Source of the DNA: an uncultured Planctomycetota bacterium
GTDB taxonomy: Bacteria; Planctomycetota; UBA1135; GCA-002686595
Length of the DNA: 6,992 nucleotides
Reading direction: 5' to 3'
NCBI GenBank assembly: GCA_903829565.1
Contig: CAIKQM010000412.1
Span: 1-6,992, forward strand
Within the stretch, counting starts at the first letter, position 1. Each line of letters begins with the position of its first letter. The position numbers were made by a program, and so were the translations under genes. The notes beneath the pieces are model-generated. The model searched no databases and was not told the origin of the DNA. It saw only the letters and a list, made by a program, of their open reading frames with translations. Below, piece after piece: positions 1 to 5,732 of the stretch.

Positions 1-600
1 AAGCGCGGGGAGCGTGCCGGCGCGGAGCTGGGACAGACTGGTCTCGACGTCCTCGCGCGTCGGTGCCGCCGCGTCCCGGCCGAGCACGGGAGTCTCCTGC
101 GGATCCTCGGGCTGCACCAACTCGCGCAGCAATGCCTCGCGGTCCACAGGCAACCAACCATGCCCATCCAACGACCACACCACGTACTCGGCAATGTCGC
201 GCTCGCGCGCACTCCACTCGAGCATTGCCAGCTCTTCGAGCAGCGCCTCGGGCAACGACTTCTCGAGATCCGGCGTGTTCGCCATGGCCTCGAACTTCTT
301 GTCGGCTTCATCATCGCGCCGGCTGCGCGATTCAAGCCCTGCACCCTCCGGTCCTAGCGCATCACGCTCCACGCGTTCGAGCGCTTCCAAAGCCGTCTCG
401 CCATCGATCGGGCGCTCGTCACCGTCTTCCACTGGCGCACCATCCACCAGCTCGAGGAAGGGGTTCTCCTCCAGCTCTTGTTGGATGCGGGCCTCCAGCT
501 CCAGCGCAGGCAACTGCAAGATCTGCATCGCCTGGATCATCTGCGGCGACTGCAGCAGTCGCTGATCGAGGCGAGTGGATTGGTTGAGGCCTAGGCGCAT
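1..600 (-). CDS. rpoN: RNA polymerase sigma-54 factor (RpoN), N-terminal part, runs off left edge
   Basis: Encodes the first 200 residues of sigma-54, the alternative sigma factor that recognises -24/-12 promoters and needs an AAA+ activator to open them. Residues 1-51 are a typical region I: it starts MRLGLNQSTRLDQ, is rich in Gln and Leu, and contains MIQAMQILQLP and QELEENPFLEL. This is the part that contacts activators and fork-junction DNA. Residues about 54-110 are an acidic, low-complexity region II. From about residue 115 the core-binding region III begins (SLPEALLEEL, then ERDIAEYVVWSLDGHGWLP). The start is set by the match of region I from residue 1; no Shine-Dalgarno sequence is visible upstream. 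The C-terminal HTH and RpoN box lie outside the window. It sits 85 bases downstream of the 522-residue gene on the same strand and is likely co-transcribed with it. The identification is firm; the style of region I resembles planctomycete sigma-54 from memory. Confidence 0.93.
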   Translation of the reverse strand, partial: MRLGLNQSTRLDQRLLQSPQMIQAMQILQLPALELEARIQQELEENPFLELVDGAPVEDGDERPIDGETALEALERVERDALGPEGAGLESRSRRDDEADKKFEAMANTPDLEKSLPEALLEELAMLEWSARERDIAEYVVWSLDGHGWLPVDREALLRELVQPEDPQETPVLGRDAAAPTREDVETSLSQLRAGTLPAL

Positions 601-654
601 GAGAGGGGTGTGTGTACGCCTTATGCTGCGACAAGTAGCCCCTGAGGGCAACCA

Positions 655-668
655 TCCGTAGTCCGTAG
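655..668. repeat. Tandem 7-bp repeat between the 522-residue gene and rpoN
   Basis: TCCGTAG occurs twice in direct succession. The 85-base gap (601-685) also has a short GCCC/GGGC inverted repeat at 638-649. No terminator-like hairpin with a T-run is visible for leftward transcription, so read-through from the upstream gene into rpoN is plausible. Function of the repeat is unknown and it may be chance. Confidence 0.35.
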
Positions 669-685
669 GGCGCGCCTGGGGGCCA

Positions 686-2254
686 TCAGTTGCCGTTGGG
701 CGTCACCCAGCGCACTTGCAGCGCCTGCGAGCCGAGCCGCGCGACCTCATACGGCGCCTCGGTTTGCGTGATGGTCGGCCGGCCGATGCTGAGCTTGCGC
801 GACGCCAGTTGCATGCGCGCGATGTGGGCGGCCTCGCGCTCGATCGTGCGCGCCGGCTCGGCCTGCGCCAACCACGCAGCCGTCTCGACTCCCGCGTTGC
901 CAAGCAACGCATCCAACGACACGCCATCCGCGATGATCTGCAGCTCCGGCACAGCCAGCCAGCTCTGCTGCGCGATCTCCACGCCAATTGCGGCCGGCAA
1001 CGCATGTTCACGCAAGCAGGTCAGGCGCACAGCACGCCCCATCACCATGGGCACATCCGCGCTGAGGTGCGGATGCTCGACCACGAGACGATGCGTGGTG
1101 GTGCGTCCCTGCAACAGCCCGGCGAGGAGCTCACGCGCGGCATTGATCTCGTCCGCCTTGTCGTCGGGCACGGCGAGGAGATGGTCACTCCACTCCAACA
1201 TGCGACTCGGTGCGGACTTGCTGATCCCGAACGAACCGCTGCTCTTGTCGCGCGCCAACAAGGCTCCTACGGTCCCGGCCAGAATGGGTTGAGGGGCAAG
1301 CGGCGCAGGCACCGGTGCTTCTGCATCCGAAGCTCCGCGGAAGGGGAAGCCAGGCACCACTTGAGCGAGCGCCGCATAGCCGCGTGAAACGGCCGACGTG
1401 TCGAGCAATACGCGCCCGGCGGTTTGAGCATCGGCACGCGCCGTAGCTTGGATGCGCAGGATCGCGCCCTCGGGCCAAGCACCGCCCTTCGCTTGCGCCA
1501 CGAGTTCGCCGCCTGAGCGCACAATCGCAGCACAGGCGAGCTGCGTGCTGCGCACTTGCGGCAGTTCCAAGTTGCCGGAGTCGTTGCTGCCCGCGTCAAA
1601 GGTCTTCAACTCTTCCAACACGGCTCCATCGAGCCACGCGTCGATGCGCAAGCTGCGCCCGCCATCGAGGCGCACGACGCTCACGGAGAGGGTCGTGCCG
1701 TGCTGGACCGCGCCCACCCGCGGCGCGGCGGTGCCCGCATCTGTGGCGACCTCGATGTCAAAGCCAGCGACGAAGGGCGTGGTCTCCAACGCCCCGAAGC
1801 GCAGCACCTCACCCGGAAGTGTGCGCTGCCGGCCACTGACCGCTTCGACCGCGCGACCACCAACCTCCAGCTTGACCTCCACATCGATCCACAACGCCTG
1901 CGCGTGGGCCTGCAAGCCCTCATGGGCCTTGGCCAGGGCCGCAACGGCCGCCGCTTCGCCGCGAGCCAACAGGCCACCATCCAGACGCACCACCTCCAGC
2001 CGGCCCGCGGCCCGAGCTTCGGCCTCTGCCCACTGGCTCCACTCGCCAAAGTCGAGCAGCTTGGCCTTGGCCATGTCGCCGTCATTGGCCTGGCCGTTCG
2101 CCCAGAAGGTCTGGATGTGGCTCGCGGGCAGCCATGGCGTCAGGACCGGCCGCTCGACGCAGATGGCAGGGGTGTCGAGCCGCGTCCATTCCCCCAACGC
2201 AAAGGGACCGACGGCAGGGGTGACGACCGGGCAGCAAAGGAGGATCTGGATCAT
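686..2254 (-). CDS. Uncharacterised 522-residue protein with a secretin-like beta region
   Basis: A single uninterrupted frame of 522 residues. I do not recognise it as a named gene. Residues 1-20 are hydrophobic (MIQILLCCPVVTPAVGPFA) and could be a weak export signal, but they lack the usual basic start and a proper lipobox. Residues about 100-255 alternate a helical stretch, beta strands, and segments such as FVAGFDIEVA, HGTTLSVSVVRLDGG and NLELPQVRSTQLACAAIV. This order resembles the C-terminal beta domain of secretin-type (type II/III secretion) proteins annotated in planctomycetes, which I infer from memory only. Residues about 368-450 look like a second, diverged copy of residues 105-195. 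Residues 310-325 are a Pro/Ala-rich linker. The ATG at 2254 is the first plausible start; no clear Shine-Dalgarno precedes it. The gene lies upstream of rpoN on the same strand and is divergent from the GGDEF-like gene. An envelope role is possible but unproven. Confidence 0.75.
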   Translation of the reverse strand: MIQILLCCPVVTPAVGPFALGEWTRLDTPAICVERPVLTPWLPASHIQTFWANGQANDGDMAKAKLLDFGEWSQWAEAEARAAGRLEVVRLDGGLLARGEAAAVAALAKAHEGLQAHAQALWIDVEVKLEVGGRAVEAVSGRQRTLPGEVLRFGALETTPFVAGFDIEVATDAGTAAPRVGAVQHGTTLSVSVVRLDGGRSLRIDAWLDGAVLEELKTFDAGSNDSGNLELPQVRSTQLACAAIVRSGGELVAQAKGGAWPEGAILRIQATARADAQTAGRVLLDTSAVSRGYAALAQVVPGFPFRGASDAEAPVPAPLAPQPILAGTVGALLARDKSSGSFGISKSAPSRMLEWSDHLLAVPDDKADEINAARELLAGLLQGRTTTHRLVVEHPHLSADVPMVMGRAVRLTCLREHALPAAIGVEIAQQSWLAVPELQIIADGVSLDALLGNAGVETAAWLAQAEPARTIEREAAHIARMQLASRKLSIGRPTITQTEAPYEVARLGSQALQVRWVTPNGN

Positions 2255-2269
2255 GACGTGCAGTCGAGT

Positions 2270-2296
2270 GTAGTCCGGACAAGGGCTTGCGACTAC
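2270..2296. promoter_or_regulatory. Inverted repeat, possible operator, in the divergent region
   Basis: GTAGTC at 2270-2275 is the exact reverse complement of GACTAC at 2291-2296, with a 15-base spacer. The spacer is almost exactly the candidate -24/-12 element. A dimeric regulator bound here would cover that promoter, which suggests repression or autoregulation. This is inference; no known binding-site consensus is matched. Confidence 0.35.
2276..2290 (+). promoter_or_regulatory. Candidate sigma-54 (-24/-12) promoter for the rightward genes
   Basis: The bases CGGACAAGGGCTTGC have GG and GC separated by exactly ten bases and a perfect TTGC at the -12 end, as in the consensus TGGCACG-N4-TTGC. 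The -24 end is poorer: T is C and CACG is ACAA. Transcription would begin near 2302, leaving a leader of about 40 bases before the ATG at 2343. It is supported by context, since the second gene downstream encodes a sigma-54 activator and rpoN is nearby. I see no convincing sigma-70 type promoter in the same 88 bases. Confidence 0.4.
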
Positions 2297-2332
2297 GCCA
2301 TCCGTGCAGTGCGCAGCGCGTTTGTGTAGAAG

Positions 2333-2339
2333 AAAGAGG
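2333..2339 (+). promoter_or_regulatory. Ribosome binding site of the GGDEF-like gene
   Basis: The purine-rich AAAGAGG ends three bases before the ATG at 2343. It is close to the start but is the only Shine-Dalgarno-like sequence there, and it supports that ATG over an in-frame upstream ATG at 2304, which lies in the likely untranslated leader. Confidence 0.55.
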
Positions 2340-2342
2340 CTT

Positions 2343-2858
2343 ATGGACGCATCCTCCGACCAGTCCCCGCGCCTCTTCTCCCTCGCTCAGATCCAGCATG
2401 TGCTGAAGGTGGAGTTCAGTCGCGCCCGCCGCTATCGCTACCCGCTGACACTGTTGTGTCTGGAGATTGACAACTTGGGCGCGCTGCGCACCAAGCACGG
2501 TTGGGAAGGCAAGGAGCAAGCCTTCACCGAAGTAGTCGAGCTACTCCAGAAGCTCATGCGCACCAGCGACTTCTTGGGGCGGTTGGCGGATGATCGCTTG
2601 CTTGTGGTTGTGCCGCATACGGACGCCATGGGTACCAAGACCTTGATGGAGCGTCTGTTGGGCACCGTGCGCGCGCATCGCTTCCAAGGCGCGTTGTCGA
2701 GCGAGGCGCTGACGCTCTCCATTGGTAGCGCCTGCATGCTCGACGATTCGACGCTCTACCACGACCAACTTGTGTCTGCAGCGGAGCGTGCGTTGCAGGC
2801 CGCGAAGACCGCCGGCGGCAACTGCGCGGTGGAAGAACGCCTAGGCAAGTCAGCGTAA
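2343..2858 (+). CDS. Degenerate GGDEF-domain protein, probably without cyclase activity
   Basis: A 171-residue protein that is essentially one GGDEF fold after a short N-terminus. Residues 36-44 (LTLLCLEID) correspond to the first strand of diguanylate cyclases. Residues 78-92 (LGRLADDRLLVVVPHTD region) correspond to the RYGGDEFALLLP segment, and LTLSIGSA at 123-130 to the conserved T-x-S-x-G strand. Key positions are changed: the GGDEF signature reads ADDRL (82-86), so the catalytic acidic residue is Arg; the first metal Asp of the LDID motif is Glu41; and the GD of the substrate loop is Gly56-Lys57. Cyclic-di-GMP synthesis is therefore unlikely. A role in ligand sensing or protein contact is more plausible. 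It has no receiver, PAS or membrane segment. It is the first gene of the rightward run, 19 bases before the sigma-54 response regulator, which suggests a joint regulatory job. Fold assignment is fairly sure; function is not known. Confidence 0.8.
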   Translation: MDASSDQSPRLFSLAQIQHVLKVEFSRARRYRYPLTLLCLEIDNLGALRTKHGWEGKEQAFTEVVELLQKLMRTSDFLGRLADDRLLVVVPHTDAMGTKTLMERLLGTVRAHRFQGALSSEALTLSIGSACMLDDSTLYHDQLVSAAERALQAAKTAGGNCAVEERLGKSA

Positions 2859-2877
2859 GCAGCGGACGGCGACACGC

Positions 2878-4302
2878 ATGCGCATCCTGCTCGCGGAAGA
2901 CGAAGAGACCATCGCGGTGACGCTGACGGATGCGTTGGTTGCAGCAGGTCATCAGGTGCTGCACGCGCCCGATGGCCAGCGTGCGCTGGATCTGTTGGAT
3001 CAGACCTCACGCGGCGGTGCGAGCATTGATTGTGTCGTGACAGACATTCGCATGCCCAAGCGCACGGGCATGGAAGTTTTGGCCAAGTCCAAGCAGTTGG
3101 ATCCCGCGCGGCCCGTGGTGGTGATGACGGGCTTTGCCAGCGTGGATCAAGCCGTCGACGCGATGCGGTTGGGCGCGGCGAACTACCTGCAAAAGCCGTT
3201 TCGCAATGAGGCCGTGGTGGCGCTGTTAGCCACCTTTGCGCGCGTGCATGAGTTGGAGCGCGAGAATGCGGGCTTGCGTGCGCAAACTGCGAGTGCCCAC
3301 AACTTGGCCGGTGTGGTGGGTGCTTCGCCTGCCATGGCACAGGTGTGCACACGCTTGCGCACGGTGGCGCCAGGGGACGCGACCATTCTGATTGAGGGCG
3401 AGTCAGGCACAGGCAAGGAACGCGTGGCACGCGCGCTGCACGCGCTCAGCCTGCGAGCGCAAGGCCCATTCGTCGCGATCGGCTGTGGGGCTTTGCCCGA
3501 AACGCTGCTAGAAGCCGAGCTTTTTGGTCATGAGAAGGGCGCCTTCACCGATGCAAAGAAGGATCGTCGCGGTCGCTTTGAGTTGGCTCATGGCGGCACC
3601 TTGTTCTTGGATGATGTGGATGACTTGCCCTTGCCTATGCAGGTCAAGCTGTTGCGTGTGCTGCAAGAACGCGTGATCGAGCGTTTGGGTGGCGAGCGTC
3701 CCGTTGAAGTCGACTTCCGTTTGGTGGCTGCGACCAAAGTTCCCCTGTTGCAGCGCGTCAAGGAAGGGCGCTTTCGCGAGGACCTCTACTGGCGCTTGCA
3801 TGTGGTGCCGTTGGTGCTGCCGCCGCTGCGTGAGAGAGCCGGTGATGTGCCTATCTTGGTCGCGCACTTCTTGGCCCGGCATGGACAAGGCCGCGCCTGG
3901 CACATTGCGCGCTCCACCATGGAGCACTTGGAGCGGCACGCGTGGCCGGGCAATGTGCGCGAGCTAGAGAACGCGATTGTGCGTGCCATGGCCTTGGCTG
4001 GCACGCGTAACGAGTTGCGTGTGGAAGACTTGCTGGACGGTGTCCCTGCCGCGGTTGCTGCGGCGACAGACGGGTCGTCTGCAACACACACACCAAGCAC
4101 GCACAGCGCTCAGGGCGGTCTGCTGCCTTTGCGCGACTTCCTGCATGCGCACGAAGCGGAACATCTCAAGCGCGCCTTGCAGGAAACCGGTGGTCGCAAG
4201 GCACAGGCCGCGCAGTTGCTAGGCATCTCGCGCAAAGTGCTGTGGGAAAAGCTGCGCGAACACCACATTCGCGACGAGGCCGGCGAGGACGAGGAGTCGT
4301 AG
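2878..4302 (+). CDS. NtrC-family sigma-54-dependent response regulator
   Basis: A 474-residue activator with the standard three domains. The receiver (1-120) has the acidic pocket Glu7/Asp8, phospho-acceptor Asp56 (VVTDIRMP), Thr84 and Lys106. The AAA+ domain (about 143-370) has Walker A GESGTGKE (174-181), the sigma-54-contact loop GAFTDA (221-226), Walker B LFLDDVDD (242-249), the arginine-finger segment GRFREDLYWRL (297-307) and sensor II GNVRELEN (358-365). A Ser/Thr/Ala-rich linker (about 390-412) leads to a Fis-type HTH with LGISRKVLWEKL near residues 448-459. It should hydrolyse ATP to remodel sigma-54 holoenzyme when phosphorylated. Two motif changes stand out: GAFTGA reads GAFTDA, and the Walker B Asp-Glu is Asp-Asp. 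I recall both together in a subset of such regulators, so they may mark a subfamily rather than a defect. No sensor kinase gene is in the window. The targets are unknown. The stop is followed three bases later by the lpxH start. Confidence 0.95.
   Translation: MRILLAEDEETIAVTLTDALVAAGHQVLHAPDGQRALDLLDQTSRGGASIDCVVTDIRMPKRTGMEVLAKSKQLDPARPVVVMTGFASVDQAVDAMRLGAANYLQKPFRNEAVVALLATFARVHELERENAGLRAQTASAHNLAGVVGASPAMAQVCTRLRTVAPGDATILIEGESGTGKERVARALHALSLRAQGPFVAIGCGALPETLLEAELFGHEKGAFTDAKKDRRGRFELAHGGTLFLDDVDDLPLPMQVKLLRVLQERVIERLGGERPVEVDFRLVAATKVPLLQRVKEGRFREDLYWRLHVVPLVLPPLRERAGDVPILVAHFLARHGQGRAWHIARSTMEHLERHAWPGNVRELENAIVRAMALAGTRNELRVEDLLDGVPAAVAAATDGSSATHTPSTHSAQGGLLPLRDFLHAHEAEHLKRALQETGGRKAQAAQLLGISRKVLWEKLREHHIRDEAGEDEES
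4291..4296 (+). promoter_or_regulatory. Strong ribosome binding site fixing the GTG start of lpxH
   Basis: GAGGAG lies nine bases before the GTG at 4306 and is inside the last codons of the response-regulator gene (its Glu-Glu-Ser end). It decides the non-ATG start and implies translational coupling of the two genes. Confidence 0.75.
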
Positions 4303-4305
4303 GCC

Positions 4306-5058
4306 GTGTCCAGTACTTTGGACGCGACAGGCGGTCTGCTGGTCATCGCGGACTTGCACTTGGACCTATCTCAAGCTCGTGGAGCTGACGAATTCGTGGC
4401 GTGGTGTGATGCGTTGCGCCCCGTGCGTCATCTCGTGGTGCTGGGGGATCTGGTCGATGCCTGGGTGGGGCCTGCACACGCGCAGCTGCCTGCCGCGCAG
4501 CAGCTCTTGTCTGCCTTCACGCGCCTTGGCGCGCGTGGCACACGCGTGCACTTGGTGCATGGCAATCGGGACTTTCTCCTCGATGAGGCCTTTGGCGCTC
4601 AACACAACTTGCTCGTGCATCCGGAGCAGTTGGTCGTGCAGTGCGGTGCCAATCGCGTGCTCTTGGTGCACGGTGATCTCGAATGCACGCGCGATCATGG
4701 GTACCAACGATTGCGGCGCGTGGTGCGCTCGCGTCCGGTGCGTGGCTTGGCGCGCGTGCTGCCGTTGTGGATTGCATTGCCGGTAGCGCGACGCTTGCGT
4801 CGTGCGTCGGTGCAGGCCATTGCCGCCAAGCTGCCGGAGGACAAGTCGATCCAGCCCGCTGCCATCGTCTCACGCGCACAAGTGCATGCTGCGCAAGTGG
4901 TCGTGTGCGGACACGCGCACGCCTTTCGCGATGAGTTGTTGACTACGGCCGCGCCCACGGGGCAGCCGGCGGAGACGGTGCGCTGGATCGTGCTGGATGC
5001 ATGGGGCGGCGCACGCGCGGTGCTCTGGCTGGACGAACATGGCGTGGCAGTGGCATAG
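4306..5058 (+). CDS. lpxH: UDP-2,3-diacylglucosamine hydrolase (LpxH-type metallophosphoesterase)
   Basis: A 250-residue calcineurin-like phosphoesterase. LpxH cleaves UDP-2,3-diacylglucosamine to lipid X and UMP at the inner face of the cytoplasmic membrane, an early step of lipid A synthesis. All metal-ligand motifs are present in order: Asp16-x-His18 (IADLHLD), Asp48 in LGDLVDAW, Asn87 in VHGNRDFLL, His122 in LVHGD, and His203-x-His205 in CGHAHAF. The HGNRDFL signature and the CTRDHGYQRLRR segment (127-138) separate LpxH from general phosphoesterases. The stretch 143-166 (Arg-rich with LPLWIALPV) fits the family's membrane-associating insertion. Length is close to the usual 240 residues. 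It starts at GTG, three bases after the response regulator's stop, and its stop is eight bases before cmk. The distantly related LpxG remains possible, and activity on another substrate cannot be excluded. Confidence 0.85.
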   Translation: MSSTLDATGGLLVIADLHLDLSQARGADEFVAWCDALRPVRHLVVLGDLVDAWVGPAHAQLPAAQQLLSAFTRLGARGTRVHLVHGNRDFLLDEAFGAQHNLLVHPEQLVVQCGANRVLLVHGDLECTRDHGYQRLRRVVRSRPVRGLARVLPLWIALPVARRLRRASVQAIAAKLPEDKSIQPAAIVSRAQVHAAQVVVCGHAHAFRDELLTTAAPTGQPAETVRWIVLDAWGGARAVLWLDEHGVAVA

Positions 5059-5066
5059 TGAGGGCG

Positions 5067-5732
5067 ATGATCATTGCCATTGATGGCCCTGCAGGTGCAG
5101 GCAAGAGCACTGTCGCGCGCGCTGTGGCGCGTGAGTTGGGGCTCTTGTTTCTAGACACCGGTGCCATGTACCGCGCCGTCACGTGGGCAGCGCTGCAGCG
5201 TGATGTGGATGTGCATGCTGCCGACAAGATGGGCGAGTTGGCGCGTAGCTTGCGGCTCGAGTTCGATGCGGAAGGGCGCATCGTCATCGACGGTGTCCCG
5301 GGTGAACCGCACATTCGCTCCTCCGCAGTGACGCACAACGTCTCCTATGTCGCAGCACACAGCGCGGTGCGCGCCGCGTTGGTGCCGCAACAGCGCCGTT
5401 TTGCGCATCCGCACGGCATCGTGGCCGAAGGCCGTGACATGGGAACCGTGGTCTTCCCGCATGCGGACCTGAAGGTGTTCTTGATCGCCACCGTCGGCGA
5501 GCGCGCCCGGCGCCGTGCAGCCGAGATCGGTGCGCCCGATGCCGTTGAACGCATCCGCGCGGAGATCGAGCGTCGCGACCACTTGGATGCCACGCGCGAT
5601 GATGCTCCGTTGCTCAAGGCTGACGATGCCAAGGAGTTGATCACAGATGGTCTCACTCCGCGTCAGGTTGTAGATACCTTGGTGGCCTTGGCCCGCGCTG
5701 CCAAGGCGGATCCCGTGCAGCATGGCCGTTGA
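5067..5732 (+). CDS. cmk: Cytidylate kinase
   Basis: A 221-residue CMP/dCMP kinase, which phosphorylates CMP and dCMP with ATP in the cytoplasm and feeds CTP and dCTP pools. The P-loop is GPAGAGKST (7-15), followed by LFLDTGAMYRAVTW (27-40), which helps bind the nucleotide base. The central CMP-binding insert is at about 64-116 (VIDGVPGEPHIRS, VSYVAAHSAVR). The hallmark EGRDMGTVVFP is at 121-131, and the lid with ERARRRAAE at 145-153 and RRDHLDATRDDAPL at 169-182. Length is normal for bacterial Cmk (about 220-230). I chose the ATG at 5067 because the conserved core begins right after it and GAGGG precedes it; a GTG at 5058 in the same frame is possible but would overlap the lpxH stop. The last 11 bases overlap the plsC start. 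Confidence 0.96.
   Translation: MIIAIDGPAGAGKSTVARAVARELGLLFLDTGAMYRAVTWAALQRDVDVHAADKMGELARSLRLEFDAEGRIVIDGVPGEPHIRSSAVTHNVSYVAAHSAVRAALVPQQRRFAHPHGIVAEGRDMGTVVFPHADLKVFLIATVGERARRRAAEIGAPDAVERIRAEIERRDHLDATRDDAPLLKADDAKELITDGLTPRQVVDTLVALARAAKADPVQHGR

Larger units (their letters stand above)
2257..2310. repeat. 8-bp direct repeat flanking the divergent promoter region
   Basis: CGTGCAGT occurs at 2257-2264 and again at 2303-2310, in the same orientation and 46 bases apart. The copies lie 5 and 6 bases outside the arms of an inverted repeat (2270-2296), giving a nearly symmetric arrangement. This could be a pair of regulator-binding half-sites, but eight bases can also recur by chance in GC-rich DNA. 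Confidence 0.4.

Noticed and set aside
14..565. Long open frame on the plus strand opposite rpoN
   Set aside because: It is antisense to a well-recognised sigma-54 region I; its protein is Ser/Arg-rich low complexity, typical of a shadow frame in GC-rich DNA.
628..642. Possible minus-strand sigma-54 element upstream of rpoN
   Set aside because: GG and GC are ten bases apart, but the -12 side is TCGC and the -24 side does not match beyond GG, so the match is too weak.
716..1387. Plus-strand open frame of 223 residues opposite the same gene
   Set aside because: Same reasoning: Arg/His/Gln-rich composition without domain signals, antisense to the better frame.
1452..2329. Plus-strand open frames of 257 and 273 residues opposite the 522-residue gene
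   Set aside because: They cover only part of the region, are Arg/Ser/Pro/His-rich and match no family, whereas the minus-strand frame is continuous for 522 codons with a balanced composition and alternating beta pattern.
2756..3430. Minus-strand open frame of 224 residues opposite the response-regulator receiver domain
   Set aside because: The plus strand encodes clear receiver and Walker A motifs here; the minus frame is Pro/Ser/Cys-rich noise.
2878..4302. Naming the response regulator as NtrC, ZraR or AtoC
   Set aside because: Domain order is shared by many activators; without a partner kinase or known target no specific gene name is justified.
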